Position numbers and translations under genes: made by a program. Positions 11,683 through 19,313 of a stretch of 64,000 bases of DNA are shown here, in pieces. This stretch comes from Roseomonas sp. HF4 (GTDB lineage: Bacteria; Pseudomonadota; Alphaproteobacteria; Acetobacterales; Acetobacteraceae), in the NCBI RefSeq assembly GCF_005222755.1, contig NZ_STGD01000003.1, positions 248,001-312,000 of the forward strand, given 5' to 3'. The first letter of the stretch is position 1. Every line of letters starts with the position of its first letter. Under the pieces are notes generated by a model. That model was not told the DNA's origin, searched no databases, and saw nothing but the letters and a program-made list of their open reading frames with translations.

Positions 11683-11726
11683 TGCGCCCGCGACTCGGCG
11701 GGCGCATTCCCCCCCGGGGGCTTTTT
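11683..11726 (+). terminator. Rho-independent terminator after the gamma-glutamyltransferase-family gene
   Basis: A 9-bp GC stem (11683-11691 with 11698-11706), then a C/G tract and five T residues at 11722-11726, begins five bases after the stop codon. Confidence 0.65.
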
Positions 11727-11773
11727 CGATAGCCTGCATGCCATCAGCGCCATCGGGGCCGGGTGGAGGTTCG

Positions 11774-12133
11774 ATGTCCGTGGAGGAAGCAGGATCCGAT
11801 CCGCCGGCGGACGACCCGCCGGCCGCGGCCGGGGGGCTGCACGTCGACCGGCGACGCATGCCGCGCGCCGCGGTCGAGATCCACTGCTCGGTCCATACCG
11901 GCGCCCATGTCCATAGCGCCACCATCCGCGACATCTCGGCCGAGGGCGCGATGCTGCGCGGCGTGCCGGGGCTGCTGCCGGACGACGTGCTGCAGCTGCG
12001 GCTCTCGCGACTGCCCGGCCGGCCCATCGTGGCGCTGGTCCGGGGCGTGAGCCTGCTCGGCATCCATATCGAGATCGCAGGGCCGGCCGAGCGCGCCGCC
12101 TGGCAGGAGGCGGTGCGCGATATCCTGCCCTGA
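11774..12133 (+). CDS. PilZ domain protein
   Basis: A 119-residue protein made of an acidic/Pro-rich N-terminus (about 30 residues) and a single PilZ domain. The cyclic-di-GMP-binding signatures are visible: the Arg cluster RRRMPR and, about 30 residues later, DISAEGAMLRG (D/NxSxxG). PilZ proteins link cyclic-di-GMP to motility, surface polysaccharide or transcription; no output domain is fused here. The ATG at 11774 follows GGAGG. A PAS-GGDEF protein in the window (42.8-44.2 kb) is a possible source of the signal, but that link is conjecture. Confidence 0.85.
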   Translation: MSVEEAGSDPPADDPPAAAGGLHVDRRRMPRAAVEIHCSVHTGAHVHSATIRDISAEGAMLRGVPGLLPDDVLQLRLSRLPGRPIVALVRGVSLLGIHIEIAGPAERAAWQEAVRDILP

Positions 12134-12145
12134 CGCGGCGCGCCG

Positions 12146-12182
12146 GCCGCGGCACGCCGTTTGCCTTGCCCCGTGCCGCGGC
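12146..12182. terminator. Inverted repeat after the PilZ gene
   Basis: A perfect 11-bp inverted repeat, GCCGCGGCACG with CGTGCCGCGGC, with a 15-base loop starts 13 bases after the PilZ stop. It is a likely terminator, without a T-run. Confidence 0.45.
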
Positions 12183-12260
12183 ATCGCGCCGGGGATGAAG
12201 GCGGCAATCCTGCCTGCTTCATGATCAGCCCCCGGCCGCACCGCCGCCGCAGGGAGCAAC

Positions 12261-13247
12261 ATGATGCACCGTCGTTCACTCCTGGGCCTTGCCGCGACCG
12301 GCCTGCTCGGCGCGCCGGCCGTTGCCTCCGCCCAGTCAGGCGCCTGGCCGACGCGCGGTTCGATCCGCCTCGTCGCCCAGTTCCCGCCGGGCGGGCTGGT
12401 CGACACGATCAGCCGCCTGATCGCCCCTGTCATGTCCCAGGCACTGGGCCAGACCGTGGTGGTCGAGAACCGTGCCGGCGCCGGCGGCGTGATCGGCACC
12501 GATTTCGTCGCGAAGCAACCGGCCGATGGCTACACGCTGCTGATGAGCCATGCGTCGGTGCATGTCTTCTCGACCGCGACCATGCCGCGCCTGCCGTTCC
12601 ACCCGGTCACGGACTTCACGCATGTCGGCCTGCTGGTCGAGGCGTCGAACGTCCTGCTGGTCAAGGCGGACAGCCCCTTCCGGACGCTCGAACAATATAT
12701 CGCGGCGGCGCGCACGCGGCCGGTGCGCTTCGGCTCCTCGGGCATCGGCTCGGCGCCGCACCTGCTGGGCGCCATGCTGTCGGCGGAGGCGAATGCGCCC
12801 AACCTCGACCACGTGCCCTATCGCGGCAGCGCGCCGGCGATGCAGGACCTGATGGCGAACACCATCGAGTCCATGATCGACCCGATCACGACCAATGTGC
12901 GCATGCTGCAGGATGGCACGCTCCGCGCGCTCGCGGTCTCGTCGCCGCAGCGCCTGCCGGCGCTGCCGAACATCCCGACCTTCGCGGAGCTCGGCTATGC
13001 CAAGCTGACCTCGGCGCAGTGGCTTGGCCTGTCGGCGCCGAAGGGCCTGCCGCAGCCGATCGTGGACCGGCTTACCACGCTGATCCCGTCCCTGCTGACG
13101 CGGCCGGAACTCGTGACGCGCTTCGAGGAACTGCAGACGCTGCCGCGCAACCCGACGCTGTTCGCGGGCGACTTCGTGAAGATGATGGAGCAGCAGATCG
13201 GCGAATGGACCGCCGTGGCGCGGCAGTTCAACATCGTCGTGACGTGA
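12261..13247 (+). CDS. Bug/TctC-family periplasmic solute-binding protein (copy 1)
   Basis: A 328-residue extracytoplasmic receptor of the Bug (TctC) family. The N-terminal export signal contains an Arg pair (HRRSLLGLAATGLLG) with a probable cleavage after ASAQ. The mature protein starts with the family pattern IRLVAQFPPGGLVDTISR, then VVENRAGAGGVIGTD. Members usually bind carboxylates or amides and hand them to TctAB permeases, but no tctA or tctB is nearby, a common situation for orphan Bug proteins. A degenerate inverted copy of the dispersed repeat follows directly. Confidence 0.92.
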   Translation: MMHRRSLLGLAATGLLGAPAVASAQSGAWPTRGSIRLVAQFPPGGLVDTISRLIAPVMSQALGQTVVVENRAGAGGVIGTDFVAKQPADGYTLLMSHASVHVFSTATMPRLPFHPVTDFTHVGLLVEASNVLLVKADSPFRTLEQYIAAARTRPVRFGSSGIGSAPHLLGAMLSAEANAPNLDHVPYRGSAPAMQDLMANTIESMIDPITTNVRMLQDGTLRALAVSSPQRLPALPNIPTFAELGYAKLTSAQWLGLSAPKGLPQPIVDRLTTLIPSLLTRPELVTRFEELQTLPRNPTLFAGDFVKMMEQQIGEWTAVARQFNIVVT

Positions 13248-13249
13248 CG

Positions 13250-13375
13250 AAGGTGGGGGGAGGGGACCCTCCCCCGATCCCCCTCCCTGTCCTGGAACCT
13301 GGCGCCGACCTCCGCGGTGGGTCCCGAAGCACCCGACAAGATGGAGGGGTGAGCGAGAAGGTCTGCCTCCCCCTG
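13250..13375 (-). repeat. Dispersed palindromic repeat, copy A (reversed orientation)
   Basis: Read on the minus strand this has the family's right-arm signature GGGAGGGGGATCGGGGGAGG followed by a CTCCCCCC-ACCTT end, plus the inner GGCGCCAGGTTCC arm. The left arm is degenerate. It fills the gap between convergent genes (stops 13247 and 13379). Confidence 0.65.
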
Positions 13376-13378
13376 GCG

Positions 13379-14281
13379 TCACTTCATCCCCGCCTGCGCG
13401 CGGCACCAGCGCGCCACCTCCTCATGCGTGCCGAACCACACGCCGGGCCTGCCCTTCATGTACTCGACCAGGCGGTCGAGCAGCACGATGCGGCTGCGGT
13501 GGCCGATCACGTGCGGATGCATGGTCAGCAGGAACAGACCGCCTTCGGCATAGGCGCCGTCGAACTCGGCGCGGAAGATCTCCTCCACCGACGAGGGCGG
13601 CGTGTAGGGCCTGAGCGCCGAGAAGCGCACCATGTTGAAGTAGACCGCGTCGTCGCGGATCCATTCGGGCGGAAGCTCCACGATGCCCGTAGCCTCGCCC
13701 TGGACTTCCAGCTCATAGGGATCGTCGTCCCCCATCAGCGAGGAATCATAGAGCAGGCCCATCTCCCGCACGATGTTCATCGTATCGACGGAAAAATCCC
13801 ACGACGCCGTCCGGATGCCGACCGGCCGGCGGCCCGACACCTTCTCGAGCGTATCGGCCGCGCGCATCGTCAGCTCGCGCTCGACACCCGGCGGCAGCTG
13901 CGTGTTCGCCTCGTGGATCCAGGAATGGATGCCGATCTCATGGCCTTCCTCGGCAACCGCGCGCACCTCCGCCGGATGCAGCAGCGCCGAGACCGCCGGA
14001 TAGAAGAAGGAGGCGCGTACCCCATGCCGGTCGAGCAGTGCGCGGATGCGCGGCACCCCCTGCCTGGCGCCGTACTGGCCCTGGCTGATGCGCATCGGGC
14101 TCTCGTCGGAATCGCGCAGCGGGATCGTCTCGTGGTCCGCGTCGAAGGACAGCGAGACGGCGCAGCGCGCACCCCCCGGCCAGGCCTTCGGCGCCAGGGA
14201 GCGGCCCGCGCGGGCGCGCCCCACGATGCTGCGCCATTCCGGCTCGGACCAGTCCCAGGGCTTCTTGGGCGTCTCGCTCAT
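13379..14281 (-). CDS. Polysaccharide deacetylase family protein (PuuE/allantoinase-like type)
   Basis: A 300-residue NodB-homology carbohydrate esterase 4 fold. Visible are the metal-binding aspartate region SLSFDADHET, the HxxxH-like EIGIHSWIHEAN, and the C-terminal LLTMHPHVIGHRSR. Proteins of this cytoplasmic, signal-less subtype include PuuE allantoinases and N-deacetylases of small molecules, so the substrate may be a cyclic ureide or amide rather than a polysaccharide. That would fit the neighbouring RutA, amidase and Hyu genes. The ATG at 14281 was preferred to 14311 because the family-like WDWSEPEW start follows it. Divergent with rutA across 77 bp. Confidence 0.85.
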   Translation of the reverse strand: MSETPKKPWDWSEPEWRSIVGRARAGRSLAPKAWPGGARCAVSLSFDADHETIPLRDSDESPMRISQGQYGARQGVPRIRALLDRHGVRASFFYPAVSALLHPAEVRAVAEEGHEIGIHSWIHEANTQLPPGVERELTMRAADTLEKVSGRRPVGIRTASWDFSVDTMNIVREMGLLYDSSLMGDDDPYELEVQGEATGIVELPPEWIRDDAVYFNMVRFSALRPYTPPSSVEEIFRAEFDGAYAEGGLFLLTMHPHVIGHRSRIVLLDRLVEYMKGRPGVWFGTHEEVARWCRAQAGMK

Positions 14282-14358
14282 CGGTGATCTCCGTGCATCC
14301 GCGGATGGCACGGTAGTTGCGGTGCCCGCGCGGTCAACAGGCAGCGGGGGACCCCACC

Positions 14359-15441
14359 ATGGACATCGGCGTCTTCATCCCGATCAACAACAACGGCTGG
14401 CTCATCTCGGCGGCCGCGCCGCAATACATGCCGTCCTTCGAGCTGAACAAGGCGGTGGTGCAGAAGGCGGAGGGCTACGGGATGGAATTCGCCCTCTCGA
14501 TGATCAAGCTGCACGGCTTCGGCGGAAAGACCGAGTTCTGGGACCACGGCCTCGAATCCTTCACGCTGATGGCCGCGCTCGCCTCCGTCACCAGCCGCAT
14601 CAGGCTCTATGCCTCGACCGCGGTGCTAACACTGCCGCCGGCCATGGTCGCGCGGATGGCGGCGACCATCGACGACGTCTCGGGCGGACGCTTCGGCGTC
14701 AACATCGTCTCGGGCTGGCACAAGATCGAATACAGCCAGATGGGCCTCTGGCCGGGTGATGAGCATTTCGGCAAGCGCTACGACTACAGCACGGAATACG
14801 TGCGCATCCTGCGCGAGCTGTGGGAGGAGGGGCGCTCCGACATCAAGGGCGACTACTTCCGGATGGACAACTGCGTCCTGAGCCCGCGCCCGCCCCGCCG
14901 CATCCCCGTGGTCTCGGCCGGCCAGTCCGACCGCGGCATGGAATTCGCCGCCGAGTGGTGCGAGTACAATTTCTGCCTCGGCGAAGGGCTGAACGAGCCC
15001 ACGAAGGCGGCGGGCGTGCCCGCCCGCGTGCTCGCCGCCGGCCAGAAGACCGGCCGCGATGTCGGCGCCTACATGCTCTACATGGTCATCGCCGACGAGA
15101 CGGACGAGGCCGCCTTCGCCAAGTGGGATTCCTATGTCGCGGGCGCCGACCAGGAGGCGCTCGCGCACCTGTTCGGCAAGGCGGCGGAGGACAAGACCGC
15201 AGGCGCCGATTCCACCGCCGCCGCCATGACGCGCGCGGCCAACCCCGTGAACTTCAACATGGGCACGCTGGTCGGGTCCTACGCGAAGGTGGCGCGCATG
15301 CTGGACGAGGCGGCGAGCATGCCCGGCGTGAAGGGCATCATGCTGACCTTCGACGACTTCATCGCCGGCATGGACGCCTTCGGCCAGCGCATCCAGCCGC
15401 TGATGCAATGCCGCAAGGACCGCATGCCCGCCGCGGCATGA
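14359..15441 (+). CDS. rutA: Pyrimidine monooxygenase RutA (flavin-dependent)
   Basis: A 360-residue luciferase-like FMN monooxygenase. Similarity to RutA is strong along its length: [57 protein letters not shown] and the C-terminal [12 protein letters not shown]. RutA opens the uracil/thymine ring between N3 and C4 to a ureidoacrylate peracid. The usual partners rutBCDEFG are not next to it; an amidase gene follows after 36 bp. It may act on a related cyclic amide, or the remaining steps may be done elsewhere. The ATG at 14359 was chosen from the conserved MDIGVFIP start. Confidence 0.9.
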   Translation: MDIGVFIPINNNGWLISAAAPQYMPSFELNKAVVQKAEGYGMEFALSMIKLHGFGGKTEFWDHGLESFTLMAALASVTSRIRLYASTAVLTLPPAMVARMAATIDDVSGGRFGVNIVSGWHKIEYSQMGLWPGDEHFGKRYDYSTEYVRILRELWEEGRSDIKGDYFRMDNCVLSPRPPRRIPVVSAGQSDRGMEFAAEWCEYNFCLGEGLNEPTKAAGVPARVLAAGQKTGRDVGAYMLYMVIADETDEAAFAKWDSYVAGADQEALAHLFGKAAEDKTAGADSTAAAMTRAANPVNFNMGTLVGSYAKVARMLDEAASMPGVKGIMLTFDDFIAGMDAFGQRIQPLMQCRKDRMPAAA

Positions 15442-15477
15442 CTTGATGGGCGCGGGGCGGGGGGACATGGTGCGGCC

Positions 15478-16899
15478 ATGTCAGACACCGACCCCGCGCT
15501 CATGTCCGCCGAGACGCTTCTCGGCCTCTATGCCCGCCGGCGCCTCTCGCCGGTCGAGGCGCTGAAGGCCGTCCTCGAGCGCGTCGCCCGCTACAACCCC
15601 TGGGTCAATGCCTTCGCCGTGATGAACCCGCGCGCGCTGCAGGCGGCCGGGGAGAGCGAGGCGCGTTGGGCGGCCGGCCGCCCGATCGGCCCGCTCGACG
15701 GCGTGCCCGCCACGGTCAAGGACCTGCTGAACCTTGCGGGCTTCCCGACGCGGCGCGGCAGCCGCGCCACCGACGCGACGCCCGCCACCGAGGACGCGCC
15801 GGCGGTCACCGGGCTGAAGGAAAGCGGCGCCGTCATCCTCGGCAAGACGACCACGACCGAGTTCGGCTGGAAGACGCCGGGCGACTGCCCGCTCAACGGC
15901 ATCACGCGCAATCCGTGGAACCCGAACCGCACGCCGGGCGGGTCGTCCTCCGGCGCCGGCGCGGCGGGGGCCGCCTGCTTCGGCCCGTTGCATATCGGCA
16001 CCGATGCCGGCGGCTCGATCCGCATCCCCGCGGCCTGGTGCGGGCTCGTGGGCGTGAAGCCGTCCTTCGGGCGCATCCCGCAATGGCCGCTCGGCGCCTT
16101 CGGGCATGTCGCGGTGGCGGGGCCGATGACGCGCACGGTGCGCGACGCCGCGCTGATGTTCGGCGCCATGGCGCGGCACGACCTGCGCGACCCCTATTGC
16201 CTGCCGGACGAACCGCGCGACTGGCGGCAGGGGATCGAGGAGGGCGTCGCGGGCCTGCGTGTCGCGGTCGTGCGCCGGATGGGCTTCGAGCCGCCGCTCG
16301 ACGCGGATGGGGAGGCGGTCCTGGCGGGTGCCGCGGCGATGCTCGAGGAGCAGGGCGCGATCGTCGAGGAAGCCGACCCCGGCCTGCCCGACACCCGCGC
16401 CATCTTCGGACGCGTCTGGGGCGTGGCGCTGGCGCGCGTCGTCGCCACGGTGCCGGACGACAGGCGCGACCTGCTCGATGCCGGCATCCTGGACGTCGCG
16501 CGGAAGAACGGCGGCATGTCGGCGGTGGACTACCTGGCCGCCGAGGCGATGCGCCTCGAGGCCGCGCATGCCATGGCGCGCTTCCACCAGCGCTACGACC
16601 TGGTGCTGACCGCCTGCACGCCGACCGCCGCCATCGCGGCCGACCAGCCGACGGTGCAGCCGGACCTGGCGCTCTGGCGCGACTGGGCGCCCTGGACCTT
16701 CGCCTTCAACCTGACCCGCCAGCCCGCCATCAGCGTGCCGGTGGCGCTGGACGCGGACGGCATGCCGCGCGCGGTGCAGGTGGTGGCCGCGCTCTATCGC
16801 GACGACCTCGCCTTCCGTGGGGCCCGCGCGTTGGAACGCGCGGCGACGCTGCCGCTCGCCAACCCCGAGGAGACCGCGCTCAAGGCGCCGCTCGCATGA
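15478..16899 (+). CDS. Amidase (amidase-signature family)
   Basis: A 473-residue amidase-signature hydrolase with the complete Ser-cisSer-Lys triad: K81 in PATVKDLLN, cis-Ser at about 157 in TPGGSSSGAG and nucleophile S180 in DAGGSIRIPAA. It hydrolyses an amide to acid and ammonia. It lacks GatA context (no gatC/gatB near), so it is a catabolic amidase. It lies 36 bp downstream of rutA and its stop overlaps the next ATG (ATGA), so rutA-amidase-PhnA-domain-FAH form a likely operon. Substrate unknown. Confidence 0.92.
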   Translation: MSDTDPALMSAETLLGLYARRRLSPVEALKAVLERVARYNPWVNAFAVMNPRALQAAGESEARWAAGRPIGPLDGVPATVKDLLNLAGFPTRRGSRATDATPATEDAPAVTGLKESGAVILGKTTTTEFGWKTPGDCPLNGITRNPWNPNRTPGGSSSGAGAAGAACFGPLHIGTDAGGSIRIPAAWCGLVGVKPSFGRIPQWPLGAFGHVAVAGPMTRTVRDAALMFGAMARHDLRDPYCLPDEPRDWRQGIEEGVAGLRVAVVRRMGFEPPLDADGEAVLAGAAAMLEEQGAIVEEADPGLPDTRAIFGRVWGVALARVVATVPDDRRDLLDAGILDVARKNGGMSAVDYLAAEAMRLEAAHAMARFHQRYDLVLTACTPTAAIAADQPTVQPDLALWRDWAPWTFAFNLTRQPAISVPVALDADGMPRAVQVVAALYRDDLAFRGARALERAATLPLANPEETALKAPLA

Positions 16900-17216
16900 C
16901 CGGGGACGCGACACCAGGCGACGACGACGACGTCTATGACGAGGCGAGCGGCGAGTGGCGCCCGGCCTCGGAGGTCGCGGCGGCGGCGGCCGCGGCTGCG
17001 CGCGTCGTCGTGCGCGACGCCGCGGGGTATGAACTGGCCAATGGCGGCCAGGTCACCCTCATCAAGGACCTGAAGGTCAAGGGCGCCGGCACGACGCTGA
17101 AGCAGGGCACCGTCATCCGCGCCATCCGCCTGACGGAGGATCCGGAGTTGATCGATTGCCGCCACAACGCCATCAAGGGCCTGGTGCGGCGCGCCGAATT
17201 CGTGCGCAGGCGTTGA
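16896..17216 (+). CDS. PhnA-domain protein lacking the zinc ribbon
   Basis: A 106-residue protein whose second half matches the PhnA/YjdM C-terminal domain: VRDAAGYELANGGQVTLIKD, LKVKGAGTTLKQGT and IDCRHNAIKG. YjdM proteins normally start with a four-cysteine zinc ribbon, but the N-terminal 45 residues here are acidic and Ala-rich with no Cys-x2-Cys pairs. The ATG overlaps the amidase stop (ATGA), suggesting translational coupling. Function is unknown; despite the name, the family is not proven to act in phosphonate use. Confidence 0.8.
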   Translation: MTGDATPGDDDDVYDEASGEWRPASEVAAAAAAAARVVVRDAAGYELANGGQVTLIKDLKVKGAGTTLKQGTVIRAIRLTEDPELIDCRHNAIKGLVRRAEFVRRR

Positions 17217-17230
17217 ATCGGGAGAATTCC

Positions 17231-18106
17231 ATGCGGCTGGTGACATTCCGGGACGGCAGCGGCACGCGCATCGGCGCGCTCGACGAGGCGGGGGCGGTGC
17301 TCGACCTTGCCGCCGCCGACCCCGCGCTGCCGGGCGACATGCTGGCGTTGATCCGCGGCGGGGAGGGTGCGCTCGCGGCGGCGCGCGCGGCTGCCGGCAA
17401 GGCGCCGATCGCCGAGGGCGTGACGATCATCGCGCCCATCCCGCGCCCCGCGAAGAACGTCTTCTGCGTCGGCAAGAACTACCACGAGCACGCGAAGGAA
17501 TTCGCCAACAGCGGCTTCGACGCCACCGCCAAGGAAGTGGTGCCCGAGGCCCCGGTCGTCTTCTCCAAGCCGCCCACCAGCGTGAGCGGCCCGCACGACC
17601 CGATCCCCTCCTACCTCGATGCCTCGGCCAGCACGGACTACGAGGGCGAGATCGCGGTCGTGATCGGCAAGGGCGGGCGCGGCATCAGCGAGGCCGACGC
17701 CTACGCCCACGTCTTCGGCTATACCATCGTCAACGACGTGACCGCCCGCACGACGCAGCACCGGCACCGCCAGTGGATTCTGGGCAAGGGCATCGACGGC
17801 TACTGCCCGATGGGCCCGGCGATCGTCACGGCGGATGCCGCGGGCGTGCCGCCGCGCCTGTCGATCTCCACCTGGGTGAATGGCGAACTGCGCCAGCGCG
17901 CGAGCTTTGGCGACCTGATCTTCGGCATCCCGACGCTGATCGCGGCGATCAGCGCGGGCATCACGCTGGAGCCCGGCGACATCATCGCGACCGGCACGCC
18001 CGCCGGCGTCGGCATCGGCTTCACGCCGCCGAAATTCCTCAAGCCCGGCGACGTGGTGCGCATCGAGGTGCCGGGCATCGGCGTGCTGGAGAACCCCGTC
18101 GCCTGA
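17231..18106 (+). CDS. Fumarylacetoacetate hydrolase (FAH) family protein
   Basis: A 291-residue FAH-fold hydrolase/decarboxylase/isomerase. The N-terminal domain (about 1-70) precedes the catalytic domain, with CVGKNYHEHAKEF, the metal-binding DYEGEIAVVIGKGGRGI and the C-terminal PGDIIATGTPAGVGIGF. Family enzymes cleave C-C bonds or decarboxylate oxo-acids late in aromatic or ring catabolism. The ATG at 17231 follows GGGAGAA. It lies 14 bp after the PhnA-domain gene and just before a TctC receptor, which fits a substrate-specific catabolic operon. Confidence 0.9.
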   Translation: MRLVTFRDGSGTRIGALDEAGAVLDLAAADPALPGDMLALIRGGEGALAAARAAAGKAPIAEGVTIIAPIPRPAKNVFCVGKNYHEHAKEFANSGFDATAKEVVPEAPVVFSKPPTSVSGPHDPIPSYLDASASTDYEGEIAVVIGKGGRGISEADAYAHVFGYTIVNDVTARTTQHRHRQWILGKGIDGYCPMGPAIVTADAAGVPPRLSISTWVNGELRQRASFGDLIFGIPTLIAAISAGITLEPGDIIATGTPAGVGIGFTPPKFLKPGDVVRIEVPGIGVLENPVA

Positions 18107-18133
18107 GGCGACACCAACCGGGAGGGAACGACA

Positions 18134-19108
18134 ATGAAGCGACGCGACATGCTGGCCGGCACGGCCGGCCTCGCGCTGGCGCCGGGCCTGGCCTCGGCCC
18201 AGGGCGACTACCCGTCCCGACCCGTGCAGATGGTGGTCGCCTTCCCGCCCGGCGGGCAGGCGGACATCGTCGCGCGACCGGTGTCCGCCGCGCTCGAGCG
18301 TCTCTGGCGCCAGCCCGTGCCCGTGGTGAACCGCGGCGGCGCGGGTGGCGCCATCGGCAATGCCTCTGTCGCGCGCGCGCAGCCCGACGGGCATACGCTG
18401 CTGATGGCGCTCTCCTCGCTCGCCATGCTGCCGGAGGCCGATCGGCTGAACGGCCGCACGCCCTCCTATACCGTGGACCAACTGGCGCCGATCGCGCTGA
18501 TCACGGCCGACCCGACGGTCCTGGTCGTGAAGGCCGACGCCCCCTGGCGCACGCTGGAGGAGTTCGTCGAGGACGCGAAGCGTCGCCCCGGCGCCATCAC
18601 CTATTCCTCGGCCGGCAACTACTCGACGCTGCATGTGGCGATGGCGATGTTCGCGGGCGCAGCCGGTATCGACATGCTGCACGTGCCCTTCCAGGGCGGC
18701 GGACCGGCGATGACCGCGCTGCTGTCGGGGACCGTGCAGGCGCTGTCGTCCGGCCCCGGCCCGGCGCTGTCGCAGGTGCGGGACGGCAAGCTGCGCGCGC
18801 TGGCGCAATGGGGCGCCACCCGCGCGCCGGGTTTCGAGACCGTGCCGACCTTCATCGAGAAGGGCTTCCGCGACGTCGAATTCTACATCTGGGCCGGCGT
18901 CTTCGCCCCGGCCGCGACGCCGGCGCCGATCCAGGATCGGCTGCGCGCCGCGCTCCGCCAGGCGGTGCGGGACGACGCGCTCAAGACCGCGCTCGGTGCC
19001 GCCGGCAGCCCCATCGACTTCCGCGAGGGCGCGGCCTTCGAGACCTTTTTCCGCGAGGACAGCGCGCGGCTCGTGCGCGCCGTGCAGCGGATCGGCAAGA
19101 TCGACTGA
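18134..19108 (+). CDS. Bug/TctC-family periplasmic solute-binding protein (copy 2)
   Basis: A 324-residue Bug receptor with a twin-Arg-like start (MKRRDMLAGTAGLALAPG), probable cleavage after ASAQ, and the family start YPSRPVQMVVAFPPGGQADI. It lies 27 bp after the FAH gene in the same direction, so it is likely co-expressed and binds the pathway substrate. No TctA/TctB is near. A dispersed repeat copy follows within five bases of the stop. Confidence 0.92.
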   Translation: MKRRDMLAGTAGLALAPGLASAQGDYPSRPVQMVVAFPPGGQADIVARPVSAALERLWRQPVPVVNRGGAGGAIGNASVARAQPDGHTLLMALSSLAMLPEADRLNGRTPSYTVDQLAPIALITADPTVLVVKADAPWRTLEEFVEDAKRRPGAITYSSAGNYSTLHVAMAMFAGAAGIDMLHVPFQGGGPAMTALLSGTVQALSSGPGPALSQVRDGKLRALAQWGATRAPGFETVPTFIEKGFRDVEFYIWAGVFAPAATPAPIQDRLRAALRQAVRDDALKTALGAAGSPIDFREGAAFETFFREDSARLVRAVQRIGKID

Positions 19109-19112
19109 CGCG

Positions 19113-19222
19113 TTGGGGGGAGAAGGGAACCTTGCCCCCCAAACCCCCCCTCAACCTTCTTTGGAACCAGGTGCCGGAGAAGGGAAGGCGCTCGGGGGAG
19201 GCTCGCCTCCCCCGACCTTATC
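19113..19222 (+). repeat. Dispersed palindromic repeat, copy B
   Basis: Left hairpin GGGGGGAGAAGGGAACCTT-GCCCCCC, then CCCCCCCTCAACCTTCTTTGG, a short centre, GAGAAGGGAAGG, and the right hairpin CTCGGGGGAGG-CTCG-CCTCCCCCGACCTT. It is the shortest complete copy (about 110 bp), lying between a tctC stop and hyuA on the same strand, and might end transcription between them. Confidence 0.75.
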
Positions 19223-19313
19223 AACCGCCGCGCCTTGCGCGACGCGGTTGCTCCGCTAGCCTCGCCGCCGAAGCGAGGGAGACGGGCATGAACAACGTGG
19301 CTTCGGGCGCGGC

